Positions 25,982-35,069 of a stretch of DNA of 64,000 nucleotides are shown piece after piece. The translations under genes and the position numbers were made by a program. Numbering within the stretch: the stretch's first letter is position 1; every line of letters begins with the position of its first letter. Source of the stretch: Solibacillus sp. FSL R7-0682 (GTDB lineage: Bacteria > Bacillota > Bacilli > Bacillales_A > Planococcaceae); assembly GCF_038005985.1 (NCBI RefSeq), contig NZ_JBBOUI010000001.1:2872001-2936000 (forward strand), written 5' to 3'. The notes under the pieces were generated by a model. The model did no database searches, had not been told where the DNA came from, and saw nothing but the letters and a program-made list of their open reading frames with translations.

Positions 25982-27215
25982 AGTTCCTCTCCTTTACTGG
26001 TGTATTACGAGGTTTATTTAAATCTAAGGTTTTTTTAGTCATGCCATTAAATAAAATAAACATTAGAAACATAAACGGTACTGCTTCCAAAATTGGCTCG
26101 ACCATAAAGGTTAAGAAAAAGCCTAAGTAATTACTTACAAAAAATATTTTTTTTTCTATACTGATTTGTGAAATAATTAGAATCCCTAATAAATTTTTTA
26201 CAGATATTAAAGTATAGAGCAACAAGAAAAAGAATGGGATTAACCCTGTAGCATTTAAAACATCTAGCCATAAATTATGTGCATAAGTAAAACTCATTTT
26301 ATAACCGCCCAATGGAAAATCAAACATCTGGTGAATTGCAGTTTGGTAAATTAAAAATCGGGAATCTTCGAAAAGAGCACTAGATTCTGTTCTCTTATAC
26401 AATGTAGAATTTAAAATAAACTCCTTAATACCGAGAACATTATTTGTATAAACTAGAAACCCAATTAGGAGCAATATTGACACCAAGAAGACCCCGTTTA
26501 CTAATGAATTTAATTTTATTTTTTTTAAAAATAAAAAAATAAAAAAATTCACTAAAAAACTTATTATTAAGATTAATAACATCGTTCTATTTCCTAAGAT
26601 TACGGATGAAAGAAGCGAAAAAATAATACCTGAAATTAATATAATACTTAAAAAAAATGATCGCTGCTTCTTCAAAAAAATACTATAAAACAGCATACTT
26701 GAAATTAAGGAGAAATACGTTCCTTGCATAGTTGCTGCAATATTTATACCCGTCCATATGTCAGGTACTACTCTTGCTCCTCCAATAGAAATAAAACCAT
26801 AAACCTGAAAATACTTAATCATGTTAAACAGTCCATGTATAAATAAACCTAATATAATCGCTAACATAGTTCTTTCAAATACTTTATCATTTTCACTAAT
26901 TATAAAATATCCTATTGAAAAACATGCAATGGGGCCAATTAAGAATAATAAGATTGTAGACATTCCCACAGGTTGATAATTTGTAAGAATTATAAAATAA
27001 AAAATTGAGAATAAAAAAATAGGAAGTAAATCTAAAGTTATTTTAAATTTAGAATTTTTCAGCAAAATTACTATAAAACCAATTATTATTAGTAAAATCA
27101 TTAAGTATGGGGCTTTGTTATTAAAATTTAATGCAAATAAAAATACAATGCTATACCATAACCATCCTACATTTATTTTTATATCAGCCTTTTTATCCAA
27201 AGAATAGTAGTTCAT
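25959..27215 (-). CDS. Wzy-type O-antigen/capsule repeat-unit polymerase
   Basis: About 418 residues with roughly ten or more membrane segments and a larger outer loop before the final segments (around FDFPLGGYKMSFTYAHNLWLD). That pattern, including H-N-x-W/L, is typical of the Wzy_C/O-antigen ligase family. In this setting it polymerises flipped repeat units outside the cytoplasmic membrane. I prefer the ATG at 27213-27215 with GAGGG upstream; the frame opens at a TTG at 27227. Very AT-rich, as usual for wzy genes, and poorly conserved, so the call rests on topology and context. Confidence 0.85.
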   Translation of the reverse strand: MNYYSLDKKADIKINVGWLWYSIVFLFALNFNNKAPYLMILLIIIGFIVILLKNSKFKITLDLLPIFLFSIFYFIILTNYQPVGMSTILLFLIGPIACFSIGYFIISENDKVFERTMLAIILGLFIHGLFNMIKYFQVYGFISIGGARVVPDIWTGINIAATMQGTYFSLISSMLFYSIFLKKQRSFFLSIILISGIIFSLLSSVILGNRTMLLILIISFLVNFFIFLFLKKIKLNSLVNGVFLVSILLLIGFLVYTNNVLGIKEFILNSTLYKRTESSALFEDSRFLIYQTAIHQMFDFPLGGYKMSFTYAHNLWLDVLNATGLIPFFFLLLYTLISVKNLLGILIISQISIEKKIFFVSNYLGFFLTFMVEPILEAVPFMFLMFILFNGMTKKTLDLNKPRNTPVKERNYANTMAH

Positions 27216-27534
27216 ACTTACCCTCAACTTTCTATGTTTTCAAGTACGTTTATAAGTTAAAATACTACTAGCCTCTTAATTTACCCGGACTAATCATATG
27301 CTTTTCTGATTAAAGGAACTTATTCTTTTTAATCATTTATGCTAGAAATTTGTATAATATGATAAATTATATATTCTACTTTTGGGCAGCTATGAGTCTT
27401 CGATAAAAACTTTCATAATGTTGAAATAAATTTTAATTCAACGTGATTGTCTTCAACATTCACATCAAATATGTAATTGATAACTTTTTCACGAATCACT
27501 CGAACCTAAAAAAACCGCTCCAACTTAATAGATA
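27216..27534. other. Intergenic region within the polysaccharide locus, possible gene remnant
   Basis: About 320 bases, the longest gap inside the biosynthetic block. A 31-codon minus-strand stretch (27413-27505) reads like the end of a protein (VRVIREKVINYIFDVNVEDN, then HVELKFISTL and a stop) but has no start or ribosome site. It could be the tail of a lost gene, perhaps a recombinase, but evidence is thin. No clear promoter or terminator is seen. Confidence 0.35.
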
Positions 27535-28731
27535 TTATTTAATTATCATTTTTAAAATCTTCTGCGCTTGTACAACATTATTCTTGTTATTCATAACAAA
27601 TTGACGAGCTGCTTCCCCAAACTCTTTTCTTTCTTCCTCTTTTTTTTCTAACACCTCAATAATTTTTGATCTAATATCTTTAACTTGTGTCCCTTCAAAA
27701 TAATAAATATACTTATCATACTCACTTGGAATTCCCTCTAATTTGTGCATTAGTACTGGTTTTCCACTAACTAAATACCCCATTGTTTTCGATGGAAAAG
27801 AATATTTCGTATACTCTCCCTCATTCGTCCTTGGATTAATTAATAGAGTTGCTTGTTGTTCTAATTTCTTCACTTCATCTTTAACTAAAAATCCAAAGTA
27901 TTTAATCCTCTTATCTATTTTTGATAACTTTAAAATTTCTCCCTCAGCTTCACCCGATCCACAAATCCATAATTCATATTTATTATTATTAATCTGCCTA
28001 AAAGCATCTAAAAGACTTTTTATACCAAATTTGTAGTGTAATGTTCCAGCATATAAAATTATTTTCCTATCTTTTAAATCACTTAATAAATTTATGCTAT
28101 TAAGATTTTTATACTGTGTATCTACTATTCCTTCTATTACACAGTAAGGTCTATTTCCGATATTAAGTGGGATTTTCATCTGCTCTGTTAGTAAAACAAA
28201 ATGGTCAATTCTCGCTAGATATTTATAAACGAAATAATTATTAATCTTTCTGAGGATTTTTCTAATCCCTCCTACTTTCTCTAAATCATAAAACTCAGGT
28301 AGATCAGTTACTATTAAAGTTATTTGAATTTTTCTATCCAATTTATAAACAGCCTTAAGAAATGGTAAATACATAGAATAAATAATTACATTACTACAAT
28401 TTCCATTATTCATTATTCTAAAATTCAACTCATTTTTTATTTTCTTATATCTTGAAAGTTGCTTTAAAAAAGGAAGGTTAACTGAACCTACTTCTAAATT
28501 ATCTCTGCATTCTTTCCATACCCATCTATTACTTTTCAATAATAATTTTTTGTAATTTTTAGGATATGTTCCAACTGGTAATACATTAATAATATTAATT
28601 GGTGTCATTTGATTTAAGCCATTTAATAAGCTCCATTGAAATGTATTAGCAGCATTTTGTAATCCATTATTACTTAATTTATTTATTAGCTCTTCTTCTT
28701 CTTTTCTAAATAAACACCCTAAAAATATCAT
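27535..28731 (-). CDS. Glycosyltransferase (GT-B, family 4-like)
   Basis: 398 residues. The C-terminal half shows a GT4 donor domain: KIILYAGTLHYKFGIKSLLDA, YELWICGSGEAEGEI, YFGFLVKDEVKKLE and INPRTNEGEYTKYSFPSKTM. The N-terminal half is less conserved. AAGGAG lies 7 bases before the ATG. It is part of the run of transferases that builds the repeat unit. The acceptor is not predictable. Confidence 0.88.
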   Translation of the reverse strand: MIFLGCLFRKEEEELINKLSNNGLQNAANTFQWSLLNGLNQMTPINIINVLPVGTYPKNYKKLLLKSNRWVWKECRDNLEVGSVNLPFLKQLSRYKKIKNELNFRIMNNGNCSNVIIYSMYLPFLKAVYKLDRKIQITLIVTDLPEFYDLEKVGGIRKILRKINNYFVYKYLARIDHFVLLTEQMKIPLNIGNRPYCVIEGIVDTQYKNLNSINLLSDLKDRKIILYAGTLHYKFGIKSLLDAFRQINNNKYELWICGSGEAEGEILKLSKIDKRIKYFGFLVKDEVKKLEQQATLLINPRTNEGEYTKYSFPSKTMGYLVSGKPVLMHKLEGIPSEYDKYIYYFEGTQVKDIRSKIIEVLEKKEEERKEFGEAARQFVMNNKNNVVQAQKILKMIIK

Positions 28732-28789
28732 AATAATTCTCCTTCAAGTAATCCCCCGGTTATCGCTTTTACAACTTATCAAAATCCTA

Positions 28790-29869
28790 TTATAATTGAT
28801 CAGTTAAAGCATATTCTTTCAAATTTTCTTTACTTTCTTGTTTTAAAATTGAAGCCTCTCTATAACTTATTTCACCATCAAATATTTGCTTCATTAGTCT
28901 TGCCAACGCTATACTATTAAAAGCGTCAAAGAAGTATGCATTTGGGTAAACATCTAAAACTTCATGGGAAAAAGGTGTATCTGCTGTTAATATCATCCCT
29001 TTGTGCAATTTACTTTCTAACAACGGTAACCCAAAGGTTTCAATATAAGATGGAAATAAAAGGATTGATTTTGTATAAAAATCAAAAACTTGAGCTCGAC
29101 TAATACTTCCAATAAAGTATATTGGCAATTGCATTTCTTGTACTATTTTATATAAATCAGCAATATGTGTATTTTCATTTCCTTTTAGTGTAAAAAAAAC
29201 CTTATATCCATTAATTTCTTTTTTTTTCAACTCCCTACATGCTTCTACAATAATACGATGATTTTTATAATAACTAGCGCCTGCAGGATAGAAAAAGGTA
29301 GAAAGATTTTTTTCACTTTCTGAAAAAAATTTTTCTATTTCAATATTAATTTTTGGGGGAACTACCTTTATTTTTTCTTCATTAACCATGGTTTTTTCAA
29401 GACAAGCCGCTTTCATCCATTCAGTTTGTACAATGACTTTTTGAGCACTTTTTATAGAATGAATTATTTTCTTTCCAATAATATTTTGATAAATCCAAAA
29501 TAGTTTATTTTCTGTAAACGAAAATTTATATTCAACAAACGGTAAAGATTGATGTACATAAAGAATCTGTTCACAATTCAGATGTGGGATTGTTACATTT
29601 TGAAGAGAAAATACTTTGTCTACTTTGTGTTTTTTCACCAATTTAGGTGCAACAAATTGATCGAAAAAATATCGGTGTGCCCAGCTTTTCTTAATCCAAG
29701 GAAATCGTAATACTTTTATATTTTCAGTTTCATTTAATGTAGGTTTACTAATTACAAAAATCCAATTACTATTTTTATCATTGATATTAGACACTTCATT
29801 ATAAAAATCATTTAAAACAGATAATGCCCCCCCATCTTCTGCTGGAACATCAAATACCATTATGTTCAA
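28790..29869 (-). CDS. Family 4 (GT-B) glycosyltransferase
   Basis: 359 residues. GT4 features are FYPAGASYYKNHRIIVEAC, PIYFIGSISRAQVFDFY and LLFPSYIETFGLPLLESKLHKG (the ETFGLPLLE acidic motif). The frame starts at a TTG (29867-29869) overlapping the capG stop by 4 bases; an ATG three codons later (29858-29860) is an equal alternative, with GGAG upstream of both. Translational coupling to capG suggests it may use the product of the CapE/F/G pathway or act just after it. Confidence 0.88.
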   Translation of the reverse strand: MNIMVFDVPAEDGGALSVLNDFYNEVSNINDKNSNWIFVISKPTLNETENIKVLRFPWIKKSWAHRYFFDQFVAPKLVKKHKVDKVFSLQNVTIPHLNCEQILYVHQSLPFVEYKFSFTENKLFWIYQNIIGKKIIHSIKSAQKVIVQTEWMKAACLEKTMVNEEKIKVVPPKINIEIEKFFSESEKNLSTFFYPAGASYYKNHRIIVEACRELKKKEINGYKVFFTLKGNENTHIADLYKIVQEMQLPIYFIGSISRAQVFDFYTKSILLFPSYIETFGLPLLESKLHKGMILTADTPFSHEVLDVYPNAYFFDAFNSIALARLMKQIFDGEISYREASILKQESKENLKEYALTDQL

Positions 29870-30999
29870 TTAATAGTCTCCCTCCAAACTGTTCTATTCA
29901 CATAATGTGTATATGACAATATAATTCTAAGTACTTTCTCCGATACATTAGGCATACTGTAATCTCCAACAAGTCTAAATGTGTCTGTTTCTTGTGTTTC
30001 TAATATTTCTAAACCTAGTAATATCCGTTCCTTTTGTAGCCCTACCATCATGACTGCTGCCTCTTCCATTGCTTCTGGTCGTTCATGGGCTTGACGAATA
30101 TTAAGTGCTTTGAATCCAAGTATAGAAGATTCTTCACTAATTGTTCCGCTATCACTAAGAACAGCTTTCGCTTTAATTTGAAGCTTTACATAATCGTTGA
30201 ATCCTAAAGGTTTTAATGTCTTTACTAGCGGATTGAACACAATTCCTTTCGCTTCAATCATTTTTTGTGTGCGAGGATGTGTACTAATAATAACAGGGAG
30301 CTGGTACTTTTCTGCAACGGCGTTTAGGCTATTCACTAAATCAAGGAAATTTCTCTCTGTATTAATATTTTCCTCACGATGTGCAGAAACAACGAAATAC
30401 TTTCCTTCATCGAGCTCTAATCTTTGTAACACGTCGGACTCGGCAATACTCGCTTTACGTGAGTTTAGCACTTCATACATTGGGCTACCCGTCTTAATAA
30501 TTCGATCCGCTGGGAAACCCTCCCGTAGTAAATATTCTCTTGCAATATCACTATATGTTAAGTTGATATCTGCAATATGATCGACTATTTTACGATTAGT
30601 CTCCTCAGGTACTCGCTGGTCAAAACATCGATTTCCAGCCTCCATATGAAAAATCGGAATCTGTCTACGCTTCGCAGCAATCGCACATAGACAGCTATTT
30701 GTATCGCCTAATACTAAAAAAGCATCTGGTTTAACTTGCTCAAGAACCGGATCGATTTTATTTAAAATGTTGCCGATAGTTTCGGTTGCCGTTCCTGTTG
30801 CAGCATTTAAAAAATAATCTGGCTTTAGTAAGTTGAAATCCTTAAAAAATACTTCATTTAGTTCATAATCATAATTTTGTCCTGTATGAACAACGATATG
30901 ATCGATTGCATTAGATTGTTCTAATTTATTCATCACAGAAGACAAACGAATAATTTCTGGTCTAGTCCCCACAACTGTCATCACTTTTAGTTTTTTCAA
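29866..30999 (-). CDS. capG: UDP-N-acetylglucosamine 2-epimerase family enzyme (CapG/FnlC type)
   Basis: 377 residues of the non-hydrolysing 2-epimerase family: KVMTVVGTRPEIIRLSSVM, VHTGQNYDYELNEVFF, VLGDTNSCLCA, GNRCFDQRVPEETNRKI and SDSGTISEESSILG. Placed directly after CapE- and CapF-like genes, it should act as the last enzyme, giving UDP-N-acetyl-L-fucosamine (C2 epimerisation), rather than as the housekeeping MnaA. It starts 3 bases after capF. The residues of the family active site (Asp, Glu and His motifs) look intact. Confidence 0.93.
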   Translation of the reverse strand: MKKLKVMTVVGTRPEIIRLSSVMNKLEQSNAIDHIVVHTGQNYDYELNEVFFKDFNLLKPDYFLNAATGTATETIGNILNKIDPVLEQVKPDAFLVLGDTNSCLCAIAAKRRQIPIFHMEAGNRCFDQRVPEETNRKIVDHIADINLTYSDIAREYLLREGFPADRIIKTGSPMYEVLNSRKASIAESDVLQRLELDEGKYFVVSAHREENINTERNFLDLVNSLNAVAEKYQLPVIISTHPRTQKMIEAKGIVFNPLVKTLKPLGFNDYVKLQIKAKAVLSDSGTISEESSILGFKALNIRQAHERPEAMEEAAVMMVGLQKERILLGLEILETQETDTFRLVGDYSMPNVSEKVLRIILSYTHYVNRTVWRETIN

Positions 31000-31002
31000 G
31001 AT

Positions 31003-32112
31003 TTATACCTCCAAATAGTAAGTATCCGGTTTTACTGGATCGAAGCATTCATTTACCCACATTACTGTCACAAGATCTGTATTTCCTACATTCACAATGG
31101 AATGTGTATATCCAGTTGGAATATCAACTACCTGCAGCTTTTCACCATTCACTCTGTATTCAATAATGTCATTGGAATCTAATTTTCTAAATCGTATTAA
31201 GCCCTCACCGCTCACAACTAAAAACTTTTCATTTTTCGTGTGATGCCAATGATTTCCTTTTGCGATGCCTGGCTTCGAAACATTAATGGAAACTTGTCCT
31301 CTATCAGGAGTGCGAATAAATTCGGTAAACGAACCACGGCTGTCAAGATTCATTTTTAAGTCATATGAAAACTGATCGTCAGGTAAAAAGCTTATATACG
31401 TGCTGTAAAGCTTTTTTGTTAGCTCATCTTCCATATTCTCAATGATCAAATTCATTCGGCTGTTTTTAAAGTTTGTTATTTGATTTGCCAATTCGCTAAG
31501 TGTAATCGTATGTGTTGTAGGCACAACATAGTAATCTCCTTGAACTGTTGGCGTACCATTTATCGTCCGTAAAAACTCCTCTAACACATCATCGATATAG
31601 CATAGCGTCAACTTAGCAGCAGGATTGTGGATTTGAATATCTAAATTCCGTGAAATGTTGTAACAATACGTAGCAACAACACTGTTATAATTGGGCTTAC
31701 TCCACTTACCAAACACATTTGGGAGTCGGTATATATAAACTTTTGCACCTGTTTCTTCTCGGTATTGAAAGACCAAATCTTCCATTGCTTTTTTGCTATT
31801 TCCATATGGATTATCTAATTCCGCTTGAATAGATGAAGTGGTTACAATAGGAACTTTTTTAGGGCTATTTTTTAGCAACTCTAGTAACTGAGAAGTAAAT
31901 TCATAGTTCCCTTCCATAAATTCATTTTCACTTTGAGGTCTGTTTACACCAGCTAAATGAAATACAAAATCACACTCATTTATATATTCTTCGAGAAGTG
32001 CGGGATTACTATCTCTTGTATACTCAAATAATTGACTAAACCCTCGATTTTTAAGTTCTGCAATTAAATTTTTTCCGATAAATCCTTTTGCACCTGTCAC
32101 AAGAATTTTCAT
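31003..32112 (-). CDS. capF: UDP-2-acetamido-2,6-dideoxyhexulose reductase with cupin domain (CapF/FnlB type)
   Basis: 369 residues with two domains. The N-terminal SDR (VTGAKGFIGKNLIAEL at residues 4-19) reduces the 4-keto sugar. The C-terminal cupin, from about residue 255 onward, has the metal-site stretch GNHWHHTKNEKFLVVSGEG, which in S. aureus CapF does the 3-epimerisation. It is the middle enzyme of UDP-L-FucNAc synthesis. GAGGAGGAG precedes the ATG. Gene order capE-capF-capG is the same as in S. aureus type 5/8 capsule and in FnlABC loci. Confidence 0.95.
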   Translation of the reverse strand: MKILVTGAKGFIGKNLIAELKNRGFSQLFEYTRDSNPALLEEYINECDFVFHLAGVNRPQSENEFMEGNYEFTSQLLELLKNSPKKVPIVTTSSIQAELDNPYGNSKKAMEDLVFQYREETGAKVYIYRLPNVFGKWSKPNYNSVVATYCYNISRNLDIQIHNPAAKLTLCYIDDVLEEFLRTINGTPTVQGDYYVVPTTHTITLSELANQITNFKNSRMNLIIENMEDELTKKLYSTYISFLPDDQFSYDLKMNLDSRGSFTEFIRTPDRGQVSINVSKPGIAKGNHWHHTKNEKFLVVSGEGLIRFRKLDSNDIIEYRVNGEKLQVVDIPTGYTHSIVNVGNTDLVTVMWVNECFDPVKPDTYYLEV

Positions 32113-32130
32113 CTATCTACTCCTCCTCTT

Positions 32131-33168
32131 CTAGTTCATAATATGAATATTTTTATTCCATTCTTTCAATTCAGCTTGAATATAATCTAATTGGAGTAGA
32201 ATATTTTTTATTTCTTCAATAGATAATATTTTTGTATTATCAGAGTTGTATTCTTCTACAGTCGTTAGTTTAATATCACCATTTTCAAAATACTTATTAT
32301 AATTTAGATCTCTTTGGTCAGCAGGGACTCTAAAGAATCCACCTAAATCTTTTGACACAACATATTCTTCTTTCGTAAGGAGCGTTTCATATTTTTTTTC
32401 TCCATGTCGTGTTCCAATAATTTTTATTTCGTTGTCCACATTAAATAGTTCCTTAATTGCTTGAGCTAGGTCACCAATCGTACTAGATGGTGATTTTTGT
32501 ACCATAATATCCCCTGCTTCAGCATATTCAAAAGCAAATAATACTAACTCTACTGCCTCTTCTAAACTCATAAGAAACCTTGTCATTTGTGGGTCTGTTA
32601 TCGTCAATGGCAATCCATTTTTAATTTGTTCAATAAATAAAGGAATCACAGATCCTCGTGAGGCCATTACATTACCATATCTCGTACCACATATGACTGT
32701 TTTTTCTGGAGAAACTGTTCTTGATTTTGCGACAAAGACTTTTTCCATCATTGCTTTTGATATCCCCATTGCATTGATTGGATACGCTGCTTTATCAGTA
32801 GATAAGCAAATAACCTTTTTTACACCAGATTCGATTGCAACATTTAATACATTTTCTGTTCCTAAAATATTCGTTTTTACTGCTTCAAGCGGGAAAAATT
32901 CACATGATGGGACTTGCTTTAATGCCGCAGCATGGAATATATAATCCACCCCATACATCGCATTTTTTAAGCTATTGCTATTTCGAACATCGCCAAGATA
33001 GAATTTTAATTTATCGCTGTTATACTTTTTCCTCATATCATCTTGTTTTTTTTCATCACGAGAAAAAATTCTTATTTCTTTTATATTTGTATCTAGGAAT
33101 CTTTCCATCACGGCATTCCCGAAAGAACCCGTGCCACCTGTAATTAATAAAGTTTTATCTTGAAACAT
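32131..33168 (-). CDS. capE: UDP-N-acetylglucosamine 4,6-dehydratase (inverting)/5-epimerase (CapE/FnlA type)
   Basis: 345 residues, soluble. Motifs are ITGGTGSFGNAVMERF (Rossmann), SRDEKKQDDMRKKY, ALKQVPSCEFFPLEAVKTN and the catalytic STDKAAYPINAMGISKAMME. This is the CapE/WbjB/FnlA clade, which starts the pathway to UDP-L-FucNAc from UDP-GlcNAc. It is distinct from the long membrane-bound dehydratase at 35070-36911. GGAGG lies before the ATG, one base after the stop of the upstream glycosyltransferase. Confidence 0.95.
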   Translation of the reverse strand: MFQDKTLLITGGTGSFGNAVMERFLDTNIKEIRIFSRDEKKQDDMRKKYNSDKLKFYLGDVRNSNSLKNAMYGVDYIFHAAALKQVPSCEFFPLEAVKTNILGTENVLNVAIESGVKKVICLSTDKAAYPINAMGISKAMMEKVFVAKSRTVSPEKTVICGTRYGNVMASRGSVIPLFIEQIKNGLPLTITDPQMTRFLMSLEEAVELVLFAFEYAEAGDIMVQKSPSSTIGDLAQAIKELFNVDNEIKIIGTRHGEKKYETLLTKEEYVVSKDLGGFFRVPADQRDLNYNKYFENGDIKLTTVEEYNSDNTKILSIEEIKNILLQLDYIQAELKEWNKNIHIMN

Positions 33169-33169
33169 T

Positions 33170-34357
33170 TCAGACCTCCATTTTAATAAGAGCTTCTTCT
33201 AATACCGATAAAAACCGTTCTTTACTATAGTTCTTACAGTAGTAATCATATGAATTTATTGCCATTTGATCCTTTTCACTATTCTCACAAAACTGCAAAA
33301 CTAAATTGGCCAACTCTTTATAATTTTCTGCCTCACAACATAAGCCACATTGTGCTTCTTTAATTATTTGATTTGTTTCACCGTTAATTGCCCCTATTAT
33401 TGGTTTCCCGGAAGCCATATAGGACTGTACTTTACCTGGTAATGTGGAAGAAATGGTGTGATCATCTTTTAATGTAATTAACATCGCATCTGCTAAACTG
33501 TAATATTTCGGCATCTCACTCAAAGGTTTTCTACCATAAAATATAATATTGCGAAGTTTTAATTTTTCACTAAGACGTTTACATTCCTCTAATTTTGAGC
33601 CATCTCCAATTATGTGAAAAGTTATAGTAGCGTGATTACTTAATTCATAAGCAGCTCTTACTATCGTTTCGACACTTTGCATTTCTCCAATATTTCCAGC
33701 AAATACAAAATTAAAATGATTATGTCTGTGTACCTCTATCTTTTCTGTAAATAAATTTTCTGCATATTGCGGTAAATGAAAAATAGAATCAGTTTTTATT
33801 TCAATTGTTTCTCTAAAATAATTTATAAACATGTCCGAGCTAACAGCAACACGGTCTGCTGAATTATAAATCCATTTTGAAATATAAAGAAAAAACTTAT
33901 AAATTGGTGATCCCTCTTTAATACCACCAGCAGTTAAACTAGCAGGCCAAATATCAAGGCAATAAAGTAATATCTTTTTGTGATGTTTCTTTTTATAAAC
34001 CATTGCAGGAATCGCCATAATAATTGGTGATAGTTGATTTACCAATACCGTATCAAACTTTTCTTTCATAAATAGAGTCTTAATTGAGGCGGAAAGTGCA
34101 AAACTAAAATAGTTTAAGAAAAGGGTTACCTTATTACTTCCTCGACCAATTTCAAAACTCCGTATTACGTTTACTCCATTAATAATTTCTTCTCTATTTT
34201 TCCTATTCTTGTAATTATCGGGCACTATTCCCTCTGGATAATTTGGGAGTCCTGTTATAACTGTCACATGATGACCTTTTTCTACTAACGATTCACAAAT
34301 ATCCGATATTCGAAAAGGCTCAGGATAGTAGTACTGGCAAATAACAAGTAGTTTCAT
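33170..34357 (-). CDS. WbuB-like glycosyltransferase family 4
   Basis: About 395 residues from the ATG at 34355-34357 (MKLLVICQYYYPEPFRISDI), preceded by GGGAGG. The frame opens 16 codons earlier, but that extension has no ribosome site. GT-B features are NFVFAGNIGEMQSVETIVRA, GRKPLSEMPKYYSLADAML and LPGKVQSYMASGKPIIG. WbuB-type enzymes transfer L-FucNAc, and this gene lies directly before capE-capF-capG, which make that donor, so that specificity is likely though inferred. Confidence 0.88.
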   Translation of the reverse strand: MKLLVICQYYYPEPFRISDICESLVEKGHHVTVITGLPNYPEGIVPDNYKNRKNREEIINGVNVIRSFEIGRGSNKVTLFLNYFSFALSASIKTLFMKEKFDTVLVNQLSPIIMAIPAMVYKKKHHKKILLYCLDIWPASLTAGGIKEGSPIYKFFLYISKWIYNSADRVAVSSDMFINYFRETIEIKTDSIFHLPQYAENLFTEKIEVHRHNHFNFVFAGNIGEMQSVETIVRAAYELSNHATITFHIIGDGSKLEECKRLSEKLKLRNIIFYGRKPLSEMPKYYSLADAMLITLKDDHTISSTLPGKVQSYMASGKPIIGAINGETNQIIKEAQCGLCCEAENYKELANLVLQFCENSEKDQMAINSYDYYCKNYSKERFLSVLEEALIKMEV

Positions 34358-34405
34358 ATTAAAATTAGCCTCCCAACAATAACTCAACTGTAAATAAAAA
34401 TACAT

Positions 34406-35014
34406 CTAACTTTCCTTAGATTTAATAGCTCCAGTCCCCCCTTCGACAACTCCCTCTGTTGTTAAAATTCTGATAAACGTACCGAAGAAGCATTTTACAT
34501 CCATCCAAAAACCTATATTCCTTACATACTCGCCATCTAGTCTTGTCTTTTCTTCAATTGATAGCCCATCTCTGCCATTAATTTGAGCCCACCCCGTTAA
34601 CCCTGGTGGTACATCATTGGCACCATACTTACTCCGTTCGTCAATTAAATCATACTGATTCCATAATGCCGGCCTTGGTCCAACAATGCTCATTTGTCCA
34701 ATAAATATATTCCAAATTTGAGGCAATTCATCTAAACTTGTTTTCCTTAAAAATTTCCCTATTTTCGTTAAATACTGCTCGGGATCTTCTAGTAAATGGG
34801 TTGCAGTATCCTTAGGCGTATCGATTCTCATTGTTCGGAACTTTAAAATCGTAAAATAACTTTTATGAATTCCCACTCTTTTTTGTTTAAACAATACTGG
34901 ACCTTTCGAATCGAGTTTAATGACAATAGTCAATAGTAAAAATAATGGTGATAATACGATTAATGCAGTGAAAGAAAGTATAATATCGAACAGTCTTTTT
35001 ACAATCCTATACAA
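34406..35014 (-). CDS. Initiating sugar-1-phosphate transferase (undecaprenyl-phosphate, PglC/CapM class)
   Basis: 202 residues of the monotopic phosphoglycosyl transferase family. One hydrophobic N-terminal segment (about 10-33) is followed by KQKRVG, FTILKFRTMR, LRKTSLDELPQIWNI, MSIVGPRPAL and PPGLTGWAQINGRDG. It transfers a sugar 1-phosphate from UDP-sugar to undecaprenyl phosphate, starting the repeat unit. Small PglC-size enzymes prefer UDP-N-acetyl-6-deoxy sugars, which would fit the dehydratase gene next to it. The start is a TTG at 35012-35014. Confidence 0.94.
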   Translation of the reverse strand: MYRIVKRLFDIILSFTALIVLSPLFLLLTIVIKLDSKGPVLFKQKRVGIHKSYFTILKFRTMRIDTPKDTATHLLEDPEQYLTKIGKFLRKTSLDELPQIWNIFIGQMSIVGPRPALWNQYDLIDERSKYGANDVPPGLTGWAQINGRDGLSIEEKTRLDGEYVRNIGFWMDVKCFFGTFIRILTTEGVVEGGTGAIKSKES

Positions 35015-35069
35015 GGTGGTTACAACTCCTTGAATTTCATTTCGTATATATTAATGTTTTAAAGAAATT

